From assembly GCA_964035015.1 (NCBI GenBank), contig OZ035997.1, forward strand, positions 69,875,632 to 69,939,631: 64,000 bases of DNA. Reading direction: 5' to 3'. Positions 44,516-57,599 of this stretch are shown here, piece after piece. Each line of letters begins with the position of its first letter. Positions within the stretch are counted from its first letter, which is position 1. Both the position numbers and the translations under genes were made by a program. This DNA is from Corallium rubrum. Lineage: Eukaryota > Cnidaria > Anthozoa > Scleralcyonacea > Coralliidae. The notes under the pieces were generated by a model that saw only the letters and a list, made by a program, of their open reading frames with translations, searched no databases and was not told the DNA's origin.

Positions 44516-44891
44516 TTTTAGTATAAATTCACCAGCAAAAGTTAAATAAATTCTCGACCATAACATATTCTTCGAGGCTCGCTTAATACATTTTTAACTG
44601 CCAACAACAAACGTTCAACAGTCATTTCGGACATCTCCTTGGCCCATACAATAACTGATGGAAAAGTAAAGTTTTCTTGCATAATTTAGCATGGATTTTC
44701 ACGTACAATATTGAAACAATATATGTCCACTCATTTGATTTGTAAAAGTGACAAAAAGTTGAAAGAAACATTCAATTTAGCATATAGTTTACATCACGAA
44801 ATCTTGTCAACACAAGCGTAATTTTGAAATGTGTTTTGTTTGCAGTTATTTCGTTTTAAACGAACACAGATAAACAATTTAACGCTCTTAC

Positions 44892-44982
44892 CATTAATAA
44901 TTCCCATTCTAACCATTTTGTAGCCGTTTTTGTTTTCTATAGAACGTATTGCTTCGCCTAAATGTTCAATTTCTTCTTTCAT
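44892..44982 (-). CDS. Candidate first exon with donor site
   Basis: MKEEIEHLGEAIRSIENKNG... reads 30 codons from ATG 44982 to a consensus donor (ATG|GTAAGA at 44891). No partner exon could be identified in the window. Confidence 0.3.
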
Positions 44983-46388
44983 TTGCCAACTCCGTTATAA
45001 TTTCGGCGCCATTTTTGCTTAACAGAACAACCGCTGGCTCTAATGATCATTGTTCGTGATATATACTACGCATTTTGTCATTGGTCATTTTTTTTAAAAG
45101 AATGACTTTCATTGGTTTATCCCAGAGGTTTATATCACCAATTATAAACTCCTGCAATAGCCAATGAAATTCGAGGATTTGCATTATAAACTTGTAAATT
45201 TATACTAACAAGATATATAACACCCCTTGATTGAAAGTCGTGATATTGGATTTTGATTTCATTTGTCACAGTCTAGTTCAGTTGTAAAATTTACTAAAGT
45301 TTGTGGAGCCCTTCATCAAATTAAAACCAAGGGCACCACCTTTTTAACTTTATACCCAAAACACTGCTTAAATATATCAACTTTACTCTTAAAAACATTA
45401 CAACCAGGCTCGTGTAGGCTTTTGTACTGTTAAGGGAAAATGTCGAAAAGAAAGAAAGAAAATCAAACCACTATATTTCAGTGGTTAAAAAAGAATGAAA
45501 GTGAAATGGACAGGTGAGTAAATATTTATATGTGAGCGTATTTATACTCTACAGTTTTGTTTGTTAATTTTATTAGCGTCACAATTTGTCACGATAAACG
45601 TAATACAAATAATAAAAAAATAAATAATGGCAAGGGATCCACAAAACCTTTAGCCAAGTACTGTTGGTCCATTAAAATAAGCTATGTGAGGTCATCCTAT
45701 GTATATTAACTAAACAAGCGTACTTTTAAATGTTTTTTAATTCTTAAAAGACATGTCAATTCATAGAAAATCTCTCAACATAAGGATATTAATATATGTT
45801 TTGACTATTTTTGGCTCCAGCCATAGTTCTGCATACAACCTCCAAAGTGCAAGTCGTTTTCTTGAAGGAAACAAGAAAACCTGAAATGAGGCAACTGCAC
45901 CAACGCCAGAGGAAAAACAGGCTGAGAATGCAAACGATGAAGTCCCTGCTTCTGCTGATGACAGCATTGAGTTAGTCCAATATTTTTTTTATTTTCAATT
46001 TCATAAAGAAACTTAAGTCAGAGTTAACTTTGTTCACATTTTTAGGAGTTTCCATCTTTACTTTACATTTGTTTCGTTACAGTGACTTGAACTTATTAAC
46101 AGAACCGGATCAACCCAGTGAAGGTATTAATTTTCCCAAGCGCCACTTTGGGCGTCAACATAAGAGATCATTTAAAGCTGTGTGGTTTGAGCGATTTAAA
46201 TGGCTTCACTATAATGAGAAGACAGATGCGGTATTTTGTTTCACATGCAAAAAATCGTTACAACACAATGCACTATCGTCGGTTCCCAGCAACGCTGATG
46301 TGACGCGTTTATTAGGGGAGGATATTCAAACTGGAAGAAGGCTATGGAAAAAGGCAGAGGTTTTCAGCTATACCAATACTGTTCTTAC

Positions 46389-47301
46389 CAGGGCCGTAGA
46401 TAGCGGGGGGGGGGGGGGGGGGGGGAGAAGAATTTAAAATGAAGTCGAATCACCGCTGTAGAGAAACGTTTTCTGACCGCCCCAACCAGGAATCGAACTC
46501 AAGGTCTCTGGTTTCACGCACCAGTGCTCTACCACTGAGCTATTGGGTAAATAGCTCAGTGGTAGAGCACTGGTACGTGAAACCAGAGACCTTGGGTTCG
46601 ATTCCTGGTTGGGGCGGTCAGAAAACTTTTCTCTACAGCGGTGATTCGACTTCATTTGAAATTATTCTTCTTCTCGTTCAGAAGTTCGTTACGAAGTTCA
46701 AAGTTCGTTTTGAACTACGCAATTGATTGCCGACTACTTGGAACCAAAAAAAAACAAGAAGTCAATCAAATGCATAGTTTAAAACGAGCTTTGAACTTCC
46801 CAACAAACTTGCGAACTTTGGAACGAACTTCCGAACATTTCGGTGAAAAATGAGTAGCAAATGACTGCAAAATAATTACTCTAATGGGATAAAGCGCGAA
46901 CGCAACGTGAAAACTCATTGTCAGAGTTATGATATTAAACGACTAGTTAGTTCTTATACTGTGACACTGGGAACAAATGCTGCTGAAGGACAACCAAATA
47001 TTTAAGAACTTCTGAACATTTTGGTGAAAAGTGTCAAGTGAGTTGCAAATGACTGTAGTTGTCTTTGTAAATATGTAATACTGTAGTTTTAGACAATCAT
47101 CTGTATAAATGAGAGAATGTGTCTTAAAAAATATGTTTTAAAATGTTGGAAATTTTGCTCAAATATGATGTCAGATCGCGGGAAATGCCATTTCAGAGAC
47201 TCAAATTTCAAAAATTTCCCGGGGGACCATACTCCCGGACCCCCCTAGAAATTGGGCACTCTTGCTGCCCCCCTGACTAAAAAATCCTGCCTACAGCCCT
47301 G
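46389..47301. mobile_element. Non-autonomous hAT element with perfect 8-bp duplication
   Basis: Terminal repeats CAGGGCCGTAG and CTACAGCCCTG, flanked by GTTCTTAC on both sides (46381-46388, 47302-47309). Contains a G-run, a palindromic tRNA-derived SINE and fold-back sequence, but no transposase. Confidence 0.88.
46437..46660. mobile_element. Head-to-head pair of tRNA-derived SINEs
   Basis: The second half (plus strand) carries TAGCTCAGTGGTAGAGCACT and GGGTTCGATTCC in tRNA spacing; the first half is its reverse complement with few differences. The anticodon loop position reads GTG, but position 33 is C, so a working tRNA is unlikely. Confidence 0.75.
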
Positions 47302-47799
47302 GTTCTTACCACTGCAAAGCTGTTACCAGATACATTGTTGCACCAAATGCCATGGGTAACATTGTTGATATGACATCCAGAGAATATGCAGCAGAAAGAT
47401 GCGTGAATTTAAATTTTCAGCTGATTTAAATTTTCAGTATTACTATATCTTGATTTAAGACTAGTTTTTTGTCAACAACATGCAATCATAGCTTTTCCAC
47501 AGTTTTATCGTAATTTCGAATATATACTAGCTAATCGCATGCATGTTTATAGCGATTTCTAATAATAAATTAAAAGTGTTTTTCAAATTTATTTTATTCC
47601 AATCTATATATAGGTACTTGCCCTTGGTATACTTCGAAATATCAACAAATATTCAGAACGCAGTATTTTACTCAATCATGGCCGATGAAACAGCTGACAT
47701 TTCAAACAAGGAGCAAGTTGTAGTTTGCATACGATGGGTGGACGATAATCTTCAGGTTTACGAAGATTTTATTGGACAGGACTACTGCTGATGATATAA

Positions 47800-48560
47800 T
47801 CAAAGTACTCACTGCTTATCGATATTCTGTCAATGAAATAATAACTTAGGCCTACGATTCTTAGTAAGATTTATAAGGATAAATTTCCACTGGGCGTATA
47901 TAAAATATCGCACGCGACTTTTTATATTGTTTTCTCACGCATGGAATAACAATGGGTACATATTGTGTGTGAACAGGGTTCGTGCTACTCCTTGAAGTCC
48001 TTAAATACTACTTGACTGAATTTCTGACTTTCAAGGGCACTTGAAAAGCCCAAGAAATTTACAGTTTTTAAAAAAATCCTTAAATGCTCCTTAAATTTTT
48101 TGTCAAACGTAAATTTATATTTTCGCTAAATAGAAGTAAAATCCATAGAAAAAAATTGTTGCCATGATCGCGATGCTATAAATGCGAGAAAGTGTGAGGT
48201 AAGTTGTTCAATTGATACAACTTGTAGAATGTTACATCAAGTAGAATTGATAGGAACCTACACTGGTCAATAAATTGTGGGTTCGGTCTTCCCGCCATTT
48301 TTTTTTTCAGAAATCAGTGAATCGTTCATTTTATAAACAATGAATCAAACATGCATGCAGGAGGAAATGTGTTTAATTCCGACTGGCTTTTCTCACACAT
48401 CATTACATATTCATAACACTTCGGCCAATGAGATGTCCTGATTTAAGTCACGTGTATATACCTGGAAACCCAGTCCAAATCAGAAGCTTAATTTATGCAA
48501 GTGGGCAGGGTTTCGAAGCTGAGAGAAATTGACGAGAAAACAATACATATGTAAATTCTA
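47800..48560. other. No gene recognised
   Basis: Only short frames, no motif, no clear repeat. Confidence 0.4.
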
Positions 48561-48564
48561 AATT

Positions 48565-48668
48565 TGAATACTGTATTTAGAAATCTTTTCTAAATACAGT
48601 AAACTGTATTTAGAAATAATTTCTAAATACAGTTTACTGTATTTAGAAAAGATTTCTAAATATAGTGT
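48565..48668. repeat. Nested palindromes of CTGTATTTAGAAA
   Basis: Five to six alternating copies of CTGTATTTAGAAA and its complement form overlapping perfect stems, followed by a (TA)n run at 48690. Confidence 0.8.
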
Positions 48669-48684
48669 TCAAAGTTAACATTAG

Positions 48685-48722
<38 letters not shown>

Positions 48723-48797
48723 TTTCAACAGTGAGACCAAGCACTCACAATTTATTACGCAAATAACATATTACAAACACGTTTTACCCTTTTAAAC

Positions 48798-49355
48798 TCA
48801 ACTACTATTTCGCGTTAAACGAAATGTTAACAGGCAATTATTAAATGTATTACCCGACAACATCAACTGTTCAGGAACAACATTTTGCTGAACCGGATTA
48901 TCAAATTCAGACCAGTCATATTCACTCAACAACGCATCCAGTGCTTCATATGCTGTGTCATAATTCAGTTCTTTCTTGTCATTTACCTCCTGAATAGAAA
49001 CAACCTCGTCATCCTTCAATACGCATGGTCCAACACTGCTTGATACGGCCATTCTCTGCTCTTTATCGGCCTTCTCGTACGCAAATAAAGCAGACGAAAT
49101 ATGGCCCGTTCGCTCGCGTATTAGTTTTTCCTCATGCTTTCCTTGAAATAAATTTGTAGGTGTAGTTACCCGAAGACAGTGAGCTGTCTTTGTCTCTCGA
49201 CCGGCTTCTTTCATCAAGGAAGGAAGAATTGAATTCAACTTATGAATACCTACAGGTGCATTGTCAAATTTATAATCTGTTTTACTCGGCCGAAAGTAAA
49301 ATGCTTCATCAATTCTTTCTAACCCCCTAACCAAAGAGATATACTGCTTAAACAT
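48798..49355 (-). pseudogene. Tyrosine recombinase C-terminal fragment (Crypton-like)
   Basis: The minus-strand frame has FYFRPSKTDYKFDNAPVG, GRETKTAHCLRVTT, EKLIRERTGH and FAYEKADKEQ: the H-x-x-R, (T)GH and Tyr elements of a tyrosine recombinase, resembling Crypton-derived proteins of animals. An acidic 90-residue tail follows. The N-terminal domain with the first Arg is missing upstream. Confidence 0.6.
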
Positions 49356-49553
49356 ATCAACAAGACATGGCTTAGGGAACGGTCATTATTTATGGCGGGG
49401 GTTGGGGCTGAAGAGAAACTATTTTGACACCAAAAATTTTTTTACCCAATGAAATCAAGACCAGAAATTCAAACTACCCAACCATGTATGTGTAAATAAA
49501 ATCTTTTACCCAACCCAAGTAAAAATATTCTTATAATTTAACATACCATAATT

Positions 49554-52500
49554 TCACTGTAATTCTGACAAAGCCCAATTTCCAGCATACCGTCCATAAC
49601 GTGTTTGAACAACAAGAGGAACTGGATCAACAGTTTGTAGGTGTTCACTTTCATGTTCATCTCCAGTCTCACTCTCTGATCCAAATTCTTCCAAAATAAG
49701 GTCCTGGTCACTTTCACTATCACTGTCAATGTCACTGCCCGTCTGGTCTTTGTGTTGCTGTTCCAAAACTTCTTCAATGGACCTGGCATGACTCTTCCGT
49801 AAGACATCAGCTGTAATTGCATTCAATTTTTCTTTTTTCTTCCCTTTCTTGTTCAACTTGTTTTTGTCAATGTACTTATCCAATTCTTGAATCTTTAATT
49901 TGTTGATTTCTCCTTGTAGTACCAGGTCGAGCCAGTTATACTCATCATACGTTTTCTCTTTCCTTTGATTCTGCTCTTTCTCTCTTGCTCTTGCTCGAAT
50001 TCCCTTTGCCGATTGCAGGTTTGTAAGATGTTCTATGGATGCAACAACATATTCTCTTTTTACATAGAATGTTTCCGAAAATTTTGTGACCTCATCTTGT
50101 TGCTGCAAGGAAATCTTGCCACCCTGAAACAATTTTGTAATGTTAGCTCTTGGTTGCCAATCATCTACATGTCTAGCAGCACCACTTTCTGTGCATGATG
50201 GTGGAACTGCCACAGGCATATAGTGAAATGGTCTCTCAGAGTCTGGGACAGGCTGGGGTACCCTCTTGGCTGGCAAACCAGTCCAGGAAACACAAGAATC
50301 ACATCTATCTTCATCTTTCTCGCATGCAAATTTGACAAATTCCATGAACAGTTCTCCAGTATTGTAATGGGTATAAAAAAAACGTCAGTACTTTCTCAAT
50401 ATATGCTGATCCAGGAACAGTCTTTTTTCCTGATGAACTTGATGCTGAGTTGTATTGTGTGAGATACTTTTGGTCGAAATAAAACAGCTCATGGTTGCTC
50501 TCAGACAAATATGACTTTATTCTTTCACCAAGAACTGGAGCTCCATCAATTCTCTCAACCAAAAGCTTTGATACGTGCCATGCATTTTTCTTCATCCTTT
50601 CCTCCTCCAATTCTTCATACTCTTTAATTCCCAAGGCATCTATCTCTTCCTGGGCCATTCCCTCAAACTTCTTAAACCGTTCCCACTCTATTGTGGAACC
50701 ATCCAGTACAGAATCACCAATGGTAGAATTGGTCCTTTCTGCTTCACCCTGCCCACTGTCTCCTCTTGATCTGTGGAGTTGAATCCTGTAATCAGGGCCA
50801 AACATTCGGCAGATTTCAGCATCGCGAAACTTTACTTCAAAGTTTGACACTCCAACTCCTGGGCCCGCATCTGTCAAGTCACACCATCTAGGTTTAACAA
50901 TTGGTAGTTGGAGATCTTTGATGATCATCAGAATGTCTTGACAGCATGTTGTGACATCTTGTATGGATTGGTGGAATTCACCACCCAATGGAGCTTCTTG
51001 AAAGCACTTTTCAATTCTTTCTTTCACATCAGTAAGCTTTGTGTGTATCCTTGAAAAAACTTGCTTCTCTGCTTGGCTTTCTAACATCTCACAAAAAGAT
51101 AGGGCTGGTTCAAGTTCTTTCTTTAAATTCTGTAGCCGCTCATTCTCATAGCAAGTATAAATACAGTGATTGAGTCCAGTTGCCTTTGTAAAGTCGTTTT
51201 CCTCCGTCATATCTTGGTAAAGGAAACAAGCATTGTGAACAACAGCACAGGTCTGTCTGAACTGGGCACTATAACTCTGGCCACTAGCTTGTACATGTAC
51301 TTCAAAAAGGTCTGGATTGCGTTGCCTCAATCTAAGAGTCTCACTGGCCCATGTTGATCCACTTGATCCAACTATAGCCTTTGGGCGTACAAACACAAAG
51401 TGACTATCTTCTTCCGTTACCAACTTCTCTTCCCCTACATCAGACATAGTTGTGGCTTTTGAGAATATGCGATGTGCGCCTGGGGTCTGGTATACAAGTT
51501 TCTCTGGCCAATCATATTTTGGAAGTGTCCTTGCTTTGTCAACATCTGTTAGTGTTAAAATTCTCTGATTTCTGGTGTTGGAAAAACCTTCTGAAGTACC
51601 AGGGCGCAAGTAGGCCTTGTCATCAATACTTCTCATAAATCATAGGTGAGAACATTCTTCAGCTTCTTTACCAAAATATGCAAATTTTACATTTTTCACA
51701 TGAGCTCTTTGGTAGTGAGTGTTCTCATTATCAATGTCTTCAGCCTTTGAAGGTTTCTCTGTGCAAAACAGTCCCTTTCCGCTATGTTTCTTTGCTTGAA
51801 TAGACCTTAAAGATTTTGGTTTGCTGAGATTGTAAACTGTTGTTGCACTCTTGATCATTTTCTTATTCTTGCATACCAATCCGTAATTTGCAATGTTAAG
51901 AAGATCCCTCTTCTTTACCCTGCTATTAGTGTACATAACCAAGTCATGCCTGCGCCCATGGTAGGTTGCCTTGTCCTCAATACTCTTTGCAACAAACTCT
52001 TCATCATCACTGTCTAATACGGATGTCCTCCCTTGACTTGTTTTCGCACGTCTTTTTACTCTAGCTTCTTCAAAAATTTTAATGGCTTTTCTTCTTTGCA
52101 TCTGTTTATGTTTTTATGTATTTTTCTTATCATTTGACTCTTCAGATAGCATACAATCAATGCTTTGCAATCTCTCCTTGTGTTGCTCTATATCATCCTC
52201 CATTTCTGTAATTACTGCATCATCCCATTTCCTCTCTTTGCTTCTAACCTGGTTGATTCTCTTTCAGTTGCTTCTGTAAGCTTTCTTTTCTTTTCATTCA
52301 ACACCATCGTAACTGAGTTTTCTGCTGTTCTTTTTGCATCTTTCCAAGATTCTACAACGTCTAAGACCTGTTAAAGTAAAGTAAATTAATCAGTGTTTCC
52401 AAGAAAAAAACTACTTGGGTTCACGATACATAGTCTATTTCATAAATTATAACCCCCAGGCATTTGACATGTTGCGGGGATCAAAAGCAGAAAATGCCTC

Positions 52501-53252
52501 ATACCATGGGAAAAAGTAGATTGATGAAAATGGTAATATTTTATGATGAATCCATACCTTGCTAGTGTCTGTTTTGACACTGTCCACATCGATTCCAAGC
52601 TTATCGATTTGGCTCCTTGTCCGATTGGCACTGAGCATAACTCTTACAACTCTTCTATCCCATTCAGTGTCGACTGTACTCAATATTCCGTGAACTTTGT
52701 CAGCATCAAGATCCATTTTCTCAACGAATCTGTCTTCAGTGTTCTGTTCTGCACAAATCATATTCAGAAAAACTTCAATTCCAAAACTGTCTGGTCGTAG
52801 CACGATAAATTTCTTATTCAGGCTCTTTACATAAATAATGTAGACAGGGAGACCCCATTCTTGATGTAACAGTGTGCATAGGTGAACGCGTTGACGAATG
52901 GGGGTGCCCTGTTTTGAAAAGCGAAGAAGAGTTCAACTGTTTCGTCGAATGCAAGAAAACTACAGTCATATTCCCTGCCATCGTCTGCCACATAATCCGA
53001 TTTTAGCAAGTCAAAAACCGCCAAAAGACCTTGGATCTTTTGTTTCTTTTTTTCATTTGATTTTAAGTGACTTTCTTGTAGTAACTTTTCGAGAACTCGC
53101 CGGTTATCCTTTACAGAGCACGGCTGTAATGACTTGCACAGATGATCACTAAAGCGTGCTTGTCGAATTAAATCAGCTCTTGCATCATTCTTTGATCTCA
53201 ACACAGCTGAATGTAATTTTCTTGGTCTGCCAATCTTTACTTGCTCATCCAT
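49554..53252 (-). pseudogene. Decayed multi-exon integrase-like transposon gene
   Basis: Starts MDEQVKIGRPRKLHSAVL at 53252. Exon-like blocks at 52827-53252, 52556-52803 (ending in a GTATGG donor) and 52372 down to 50311 read continuously apart from in-frame stops near 52098 and 51640; a frame change near 50380 leads to 49554-50345. The block at 50800-50900 (DAGPGVGVSN ... RSRGDSGQGEAERTNSTIGD) has the spacing of the last two acids of a DDE/rve-like domain. Superfamily not identified; at least two stops and two frame changes make it a pseudogene. Confidence 0.5.
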
Positions 53253-53403
53253 ATGTATGTAGAATTTACATGTGGCGTCTTCACGCGTGAAATAAAATCA
53301 GTGACATTTGACGAGACCCGACGTTGATCCGATATAGTTCCGAACACCACTCGGGAGTCGAGTATGGACCGGGTACCAAACAATGATTATCGATCATGCC
53401 ATC

Positions 53404-54670
53404 ATGGCGACTGGTGAAAACGAATTCGAAAGCTTTCTGAAGTCAATTGATCTTGCTAAGGAATATTTGGAACGATTTAAGGAGACTGGTTTCGACGACA
53501 TTGGTTTAGTCAAGTCACTGGAATTGGAGGAACAGCGGCAGATGTTTGATCTGGTGGGTTTATCAGCGAAACCAGGACATCTGTTGAAGTTCAAGAAGGC
53601 TGTAGCTGCATATTTTCGCAGTCCAGACGACACGGGTGTATTAAACACATCAACACAACGAATTGATAATTGTGTTCAAAGCACCGTACCTCAGAAGGAG
53701 GTTCAAAAAAGTAAGTGTTGTTGTCGTTGTATCCTGTGTGTTCCTTACATGTATTAAAAGCCTTTCAATTTTCATGATTCATCCTCACGTGTGTCAAACA
53801 TAACTTAAATTTAATAATGGAATTTTCATAACGTGCTGGGCATTTTTAATACTATTTAATAACTTTCAAAATATATCAAAAGAATTTAAAATAAATATAT
53901 ATTTACTTTTAAATTTATTTTTAATAGCCATTTCACTGATTGGTGGAAAATTTGTCCTGGGTGGGAATGCCAAACCCAAAGAAAAGGAACCCTGGGAAAA
54001 GTATGTGACACCAAATGTGAAATCTGAGAGGCTGACTTATCACAACAACTTGACTAAGGAAATCTACCTATCAGCCTATACTAGTAAGCAATCTGGATTC
54101 CAAGCTTATTTAAATGGGCAGCGTTGGTTTCGCTGGGGAATTGAATGCAGCCTACAAAAACTTGAGAAGGTTGTATCATCATACAAAAATGGCCAAATCC
54201 CAAAAGAGAATATAGACTGTGCAAGGTACAGGGAATTTCCAGAGGATGTGAAGATGGCGGATGTGAGTAAGAGCCAAAGAGCATTGGACCACATTACGAC
54301 CACAATAAAAACAATAAATGAGGAAAAAAGTAAGCTGCTGAATAGGAACAAGGAACTATATGGGGATAATCTAGAGCCGAAGAATTGGGCAAGCAATGAA
54401 ATTGCTTTTATTCAAGCCAAGACAATGCAGGCAGAGGAAATGCTGAAGGAATCTGAGCATATTGCTCATGACATTGAACATGTGAGCAATCACTTGAAGA
54501 AGAGATTTAATTCGGCCTCTGTCAATGAAAATGAGAAAAAAAGAAAAGCAAAAAGAGCCAAAGAACAAAGATCAAAGGCAAAGAAGAAGAGAAGTGATGT
54601 AGCTAAATCTAAAGTGACCTGTCTAAACAAGGAAAGTGACATGTCAAGTGACACGCCAAACATGAGCTGA
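53404..54670 (+). CDS. Two-exon SAM-domain protein (349 aa), intact
   Basis: Exon 1 53404-53710 ends at GTAAGT; exon 2 53928-54670 follows TTTTTAATAG; joined they give 350 codons in frame. Residues about 5-65 form a SAM (sterile alpha motif) domain (FESFLKSIDLAKEYLERF, LVGLSAKPGHLLKFKKAV), a protein-protein interaction fold. The rest has WEKYV...SERLTYHNN, then coiled-coil and a basic nuclear-type tail (KKRKAKRAKEQRSKAKKKR). It is divergent from the decayed integrase-like gene with about 150 nt between starts, so it may be that transposon's accessory gene or a host gene. Confidence 0.65.
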
Positions 54671-55513
54671 GCCTGAGGACTTTATATTTAACAAGTTTGA
54701 CAAATTGTATATTAATTACTTGATCTATGAAATGTTTATTTAAAATCCTTTCACTCATTGCTAGTCACTCCCCTCATGGTCTCGTTGCTTACCTAAACTA
54801 TCACGATTGTTTACAATGTTTTACCTAAAACATCACGATGGTTACTGGACTGTTAGCTTACAGTGTCTTACTTAATAAGAAAAATACCATGAAATAAAAA
54901 CATTGGATGTATTCAGATATTTGAAATAATTATGTTGTCTTTTGACTTTTTAAAATGACGTTTCATAACCTTCAGAATTCTTTAATATATCATCTCAAAA
55001 CGCAGGAAATAGCATTTCAGAGACTATATTTCAGAAGCCTGGTTTCTGGTTTCCATTTGGTCACTAGTGCTCATTGACACAGTTGCTGCTGGGATAGGAT
55101 TTATTCTATCCCAGCAACTGCCGTCGACCGCTTGTGACCCACCAACATCCAAATGTCAGTCAGGATTCAAATTTCCAAGGGAAAGCACAATACACCCCAC
55201 CTTACTATTAATTTTGACAAACTAGGCTAACCCGAAGTATCATCTGCCAGCACTAGGTAGATAATGCTGGCATGCGTGTAGTCCCCATTTATAACAAGGG
55301 TGTCCACAGTTAGTAAGGCTCTCATTTGTACTGTATACTCTACTGACAAATGTACTTTTGGATGAAGTGCCAACTGAAGATATTTGAACCAAGGCTACAT
55401 TATGTGCAGTCTAAGATGAGTAAAGTCATAGTCAGCACTAAATTATGAGTTTTAAGAAATGATTTTATTAACCTTTTCACCACCACGTTAAGCTATTTAG
55501 AATTTTATTCTGG
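54671..55513. other. No gene recognised; one short hairpin
   Basis: An inverted repeat GTTGCTGCTGGGATAG / CTATCCCAGCAAC lies at 55082-55125. Otherwise nothing supported. Confidence 0.4.
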
Positions 55514-55682
55514 TTAAACACTTTGAAGCCTGAACACAGCAATTGTCGTTTTTGGTAATTAGCCTGCTGAGCCTGAACACGGCAATTGCCGTTTTCTCAA
55601 TTAACAATCTTTTTGTTGTTGAAACGTCAATTGCCGCGGTCGGTTACGGTAAATTTACACGTGAAGACTTTTGATACACTTA

Positions 55683-56904
55683 TAAATGATGAGGACAGTG
55701 AAATGGAAGAATCAGGTATGTGTCTGAATTGTTTGCTTCGCCAAAATTTGGTTTTTGGTTAGTTTAACTGTAAAAATATTTCGCTAATACACAGATTTGA
55801 GGAGAACATGTTTATCTGGACAAGGATTTGTTACATTTTTGTGGCCTTTGTGCGCCATTTATTATTATTTGTGTTTTGCTCATGTATGTACTTCAATGCC
55901 ACTTTCACTAGGGGAAGAATCTGATTTTGATGAAGAAATCGCTGTTCACAGAGATATATCGGAAGTCACAGAAGGTGAGAGAGTAAATGATCATAATTTA
56001 GATGAAGTCGATGAAGATAATTTGGATGAAGTCGATGAAGATAATAACTATGTTCCCCCCACTGAGCAACCAGCTGAACAAACCCAACCTCAGATAACTG
56101 AAATTCATGAATGGAGTTCAAGAGTGGAGGACATACAAAAAGAGCCTGAAGCACATAATTTTACAGGAGAAAGAAAGCATGGAGAAGATATTGATCATAG
56201 TAGTACTCTTTTTGATATCTTCAAATTGTTTATAACTCAAGCATTTCTCAGATCTATCAAACAACAAACCAATATATATGCAAGTCAACAAATTGCTATA
56301 AATTCAAGACAAGGAAATGGAACTAGGAGAAACTGCCTTTTCTCTTTGTGGAAAACTTTGACTTTAGTTGAGTTGAAGAAATTTCTTGCGATTGTTTTCC
56401 ATATGTCACTAGTAAGAAAACCCCAACTACGTGATTATTGGGCGACTAACCCAGTTTTACATTCATCATTTGCCAAATCATTGATGTCAAGAGATAGACT
56501 TGTGGCAATTTTATCATTTTTGCATGTGAATGATAATACACACCATATTCCAAGAGGTCAACCAGGTCACGACCCTTTATTCAAAGTAAGACCGTTCATC
56601 GACCATTTATTAGATACATGTACTTTGAAACAAGTTTATTCTCCTGGAAAAGAGATTACCCTTGATGAGCAAATATGCCCTTTTCGAGGTCGTATTGGCT
56701 TTAGAGTGTATGTCAAAAGTAAACCACATAAGTATGGTCTAAAACTTTGGATGACCTGCGATGCTGTCACAGGGATTCCCCTTACTTTCGAAGTCTATAC
56801 CGGGAAGAGTCAAGACAATCCCGAGGCAAACACAGTGGCAAATTTGGTCGACCGGCTGGCTAGTGAATTCGAAGACAAAGGCCATACCCTGTTCATGGAT
56901 CGGA
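55683..56904 (+). pseudogene. piggyBac transposase, N-terminal part
   Basis: A short first exon ends EESG-like at a GTATGT donor (55713); exon 2 resumes after TTTCACTAG near 55910 with EESDFDEEIAVHRD. The DDE_Tnp_1_7 domain follows: HMSLVRKPQLRDYW, VYSPGKEITLDEQICPFRGR (first catalytic Asp), KPHKYGLKLWMTCDAVTG and HTLFMD. The next Asp-containing motif (MD + RYFTS) is split exactly here by the hAT insertion at 56905. Confidence 0.8.
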
Positions 56905-57599
56905 CAGGGGCGGATACAGGGGGGGGTGACTGGGTGACTAGTCACCCCCCTTCCCTGTCCCAACCAATACATGATTATACAGCGATACACTAATACACTA
57001 CCAGCTGTTTATACAAATCACAACAGTCACTCGTGTGTAAAACGCGGTGCATAAATTATATTGTATAACAATACTTATTGATACAGGCCGTAGCTATGGC
57101 CTCTTTGCAATATCTGATCATGATACGCTTCGATAGGGTTACTTGAAGTTTATCGATTTCCTTACGATTTTCACTGGCCAGTTGAAATGGAGGCTCACCT
57201 GTTCGGAAACTAGCTGTTGTCATCGCTGCATGAGCAGAGGTAAGTTATTTTAATTTACATTCCTCCATTTTTTGAATAGTTGTTTTGAATGAACTTGTTG
57301 TGAATCTTAAAATAAAACCTCTATATTGGCTTTAGCCTTGTTAATAGTCAACTCAAGTGTATGAGTTAACTGCAGTGAAGACTCAAAACTAAAGTAAACT
57401 AAAATCAATGAAATGAAATGTACTTGGAATTGGCCTTTTGAAACTAAGGGGCTAAGCCTAGCTTAGTCTAACAGTCAGGCCAAGTTCCTGACACTGACTC
57501 GATGTAATGAAGATCCGGAGCCTAGGTAAACAGTGACTTGTAAATTAATTAAATATTTTATTTTGTATAGAGAGACATTCATGAATAGGCCTAAAGCTG

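Larger units (their letters stand above)
45440..47791 (+). pseudogene. hAT-type transposase-derived gene (TTF finger), interrupted
   Basis: Exon 1 (45440-45513, MSKRKKENQTTIFQWLKK) ends at a GTGAGT donor. Exon 2 starts after TTACAG at 46083 and carries a TTF-type finger region (FPKRHFGRQHKRSFKAVWFER, WLHYNEKTDAVFCFTC). It is cut at 46388 by a non-autonomous hAT element with an 8-bp duplication. A later piece at 47620-47791 (SIMADETADISNKEQVVVCIRWVDD) holds the start of the hAT catalytic domain and ends in stops. ZMYM1-like hAT proteins have this architecture. Non-functional here. Confidence 0.65.

Noticed and set aside
46555..46630. Functional tRNA gene
   Set aside because: A- and B-box are good, but C at position 33, a mirrored copy and a SINE-like tail point to a SINE.
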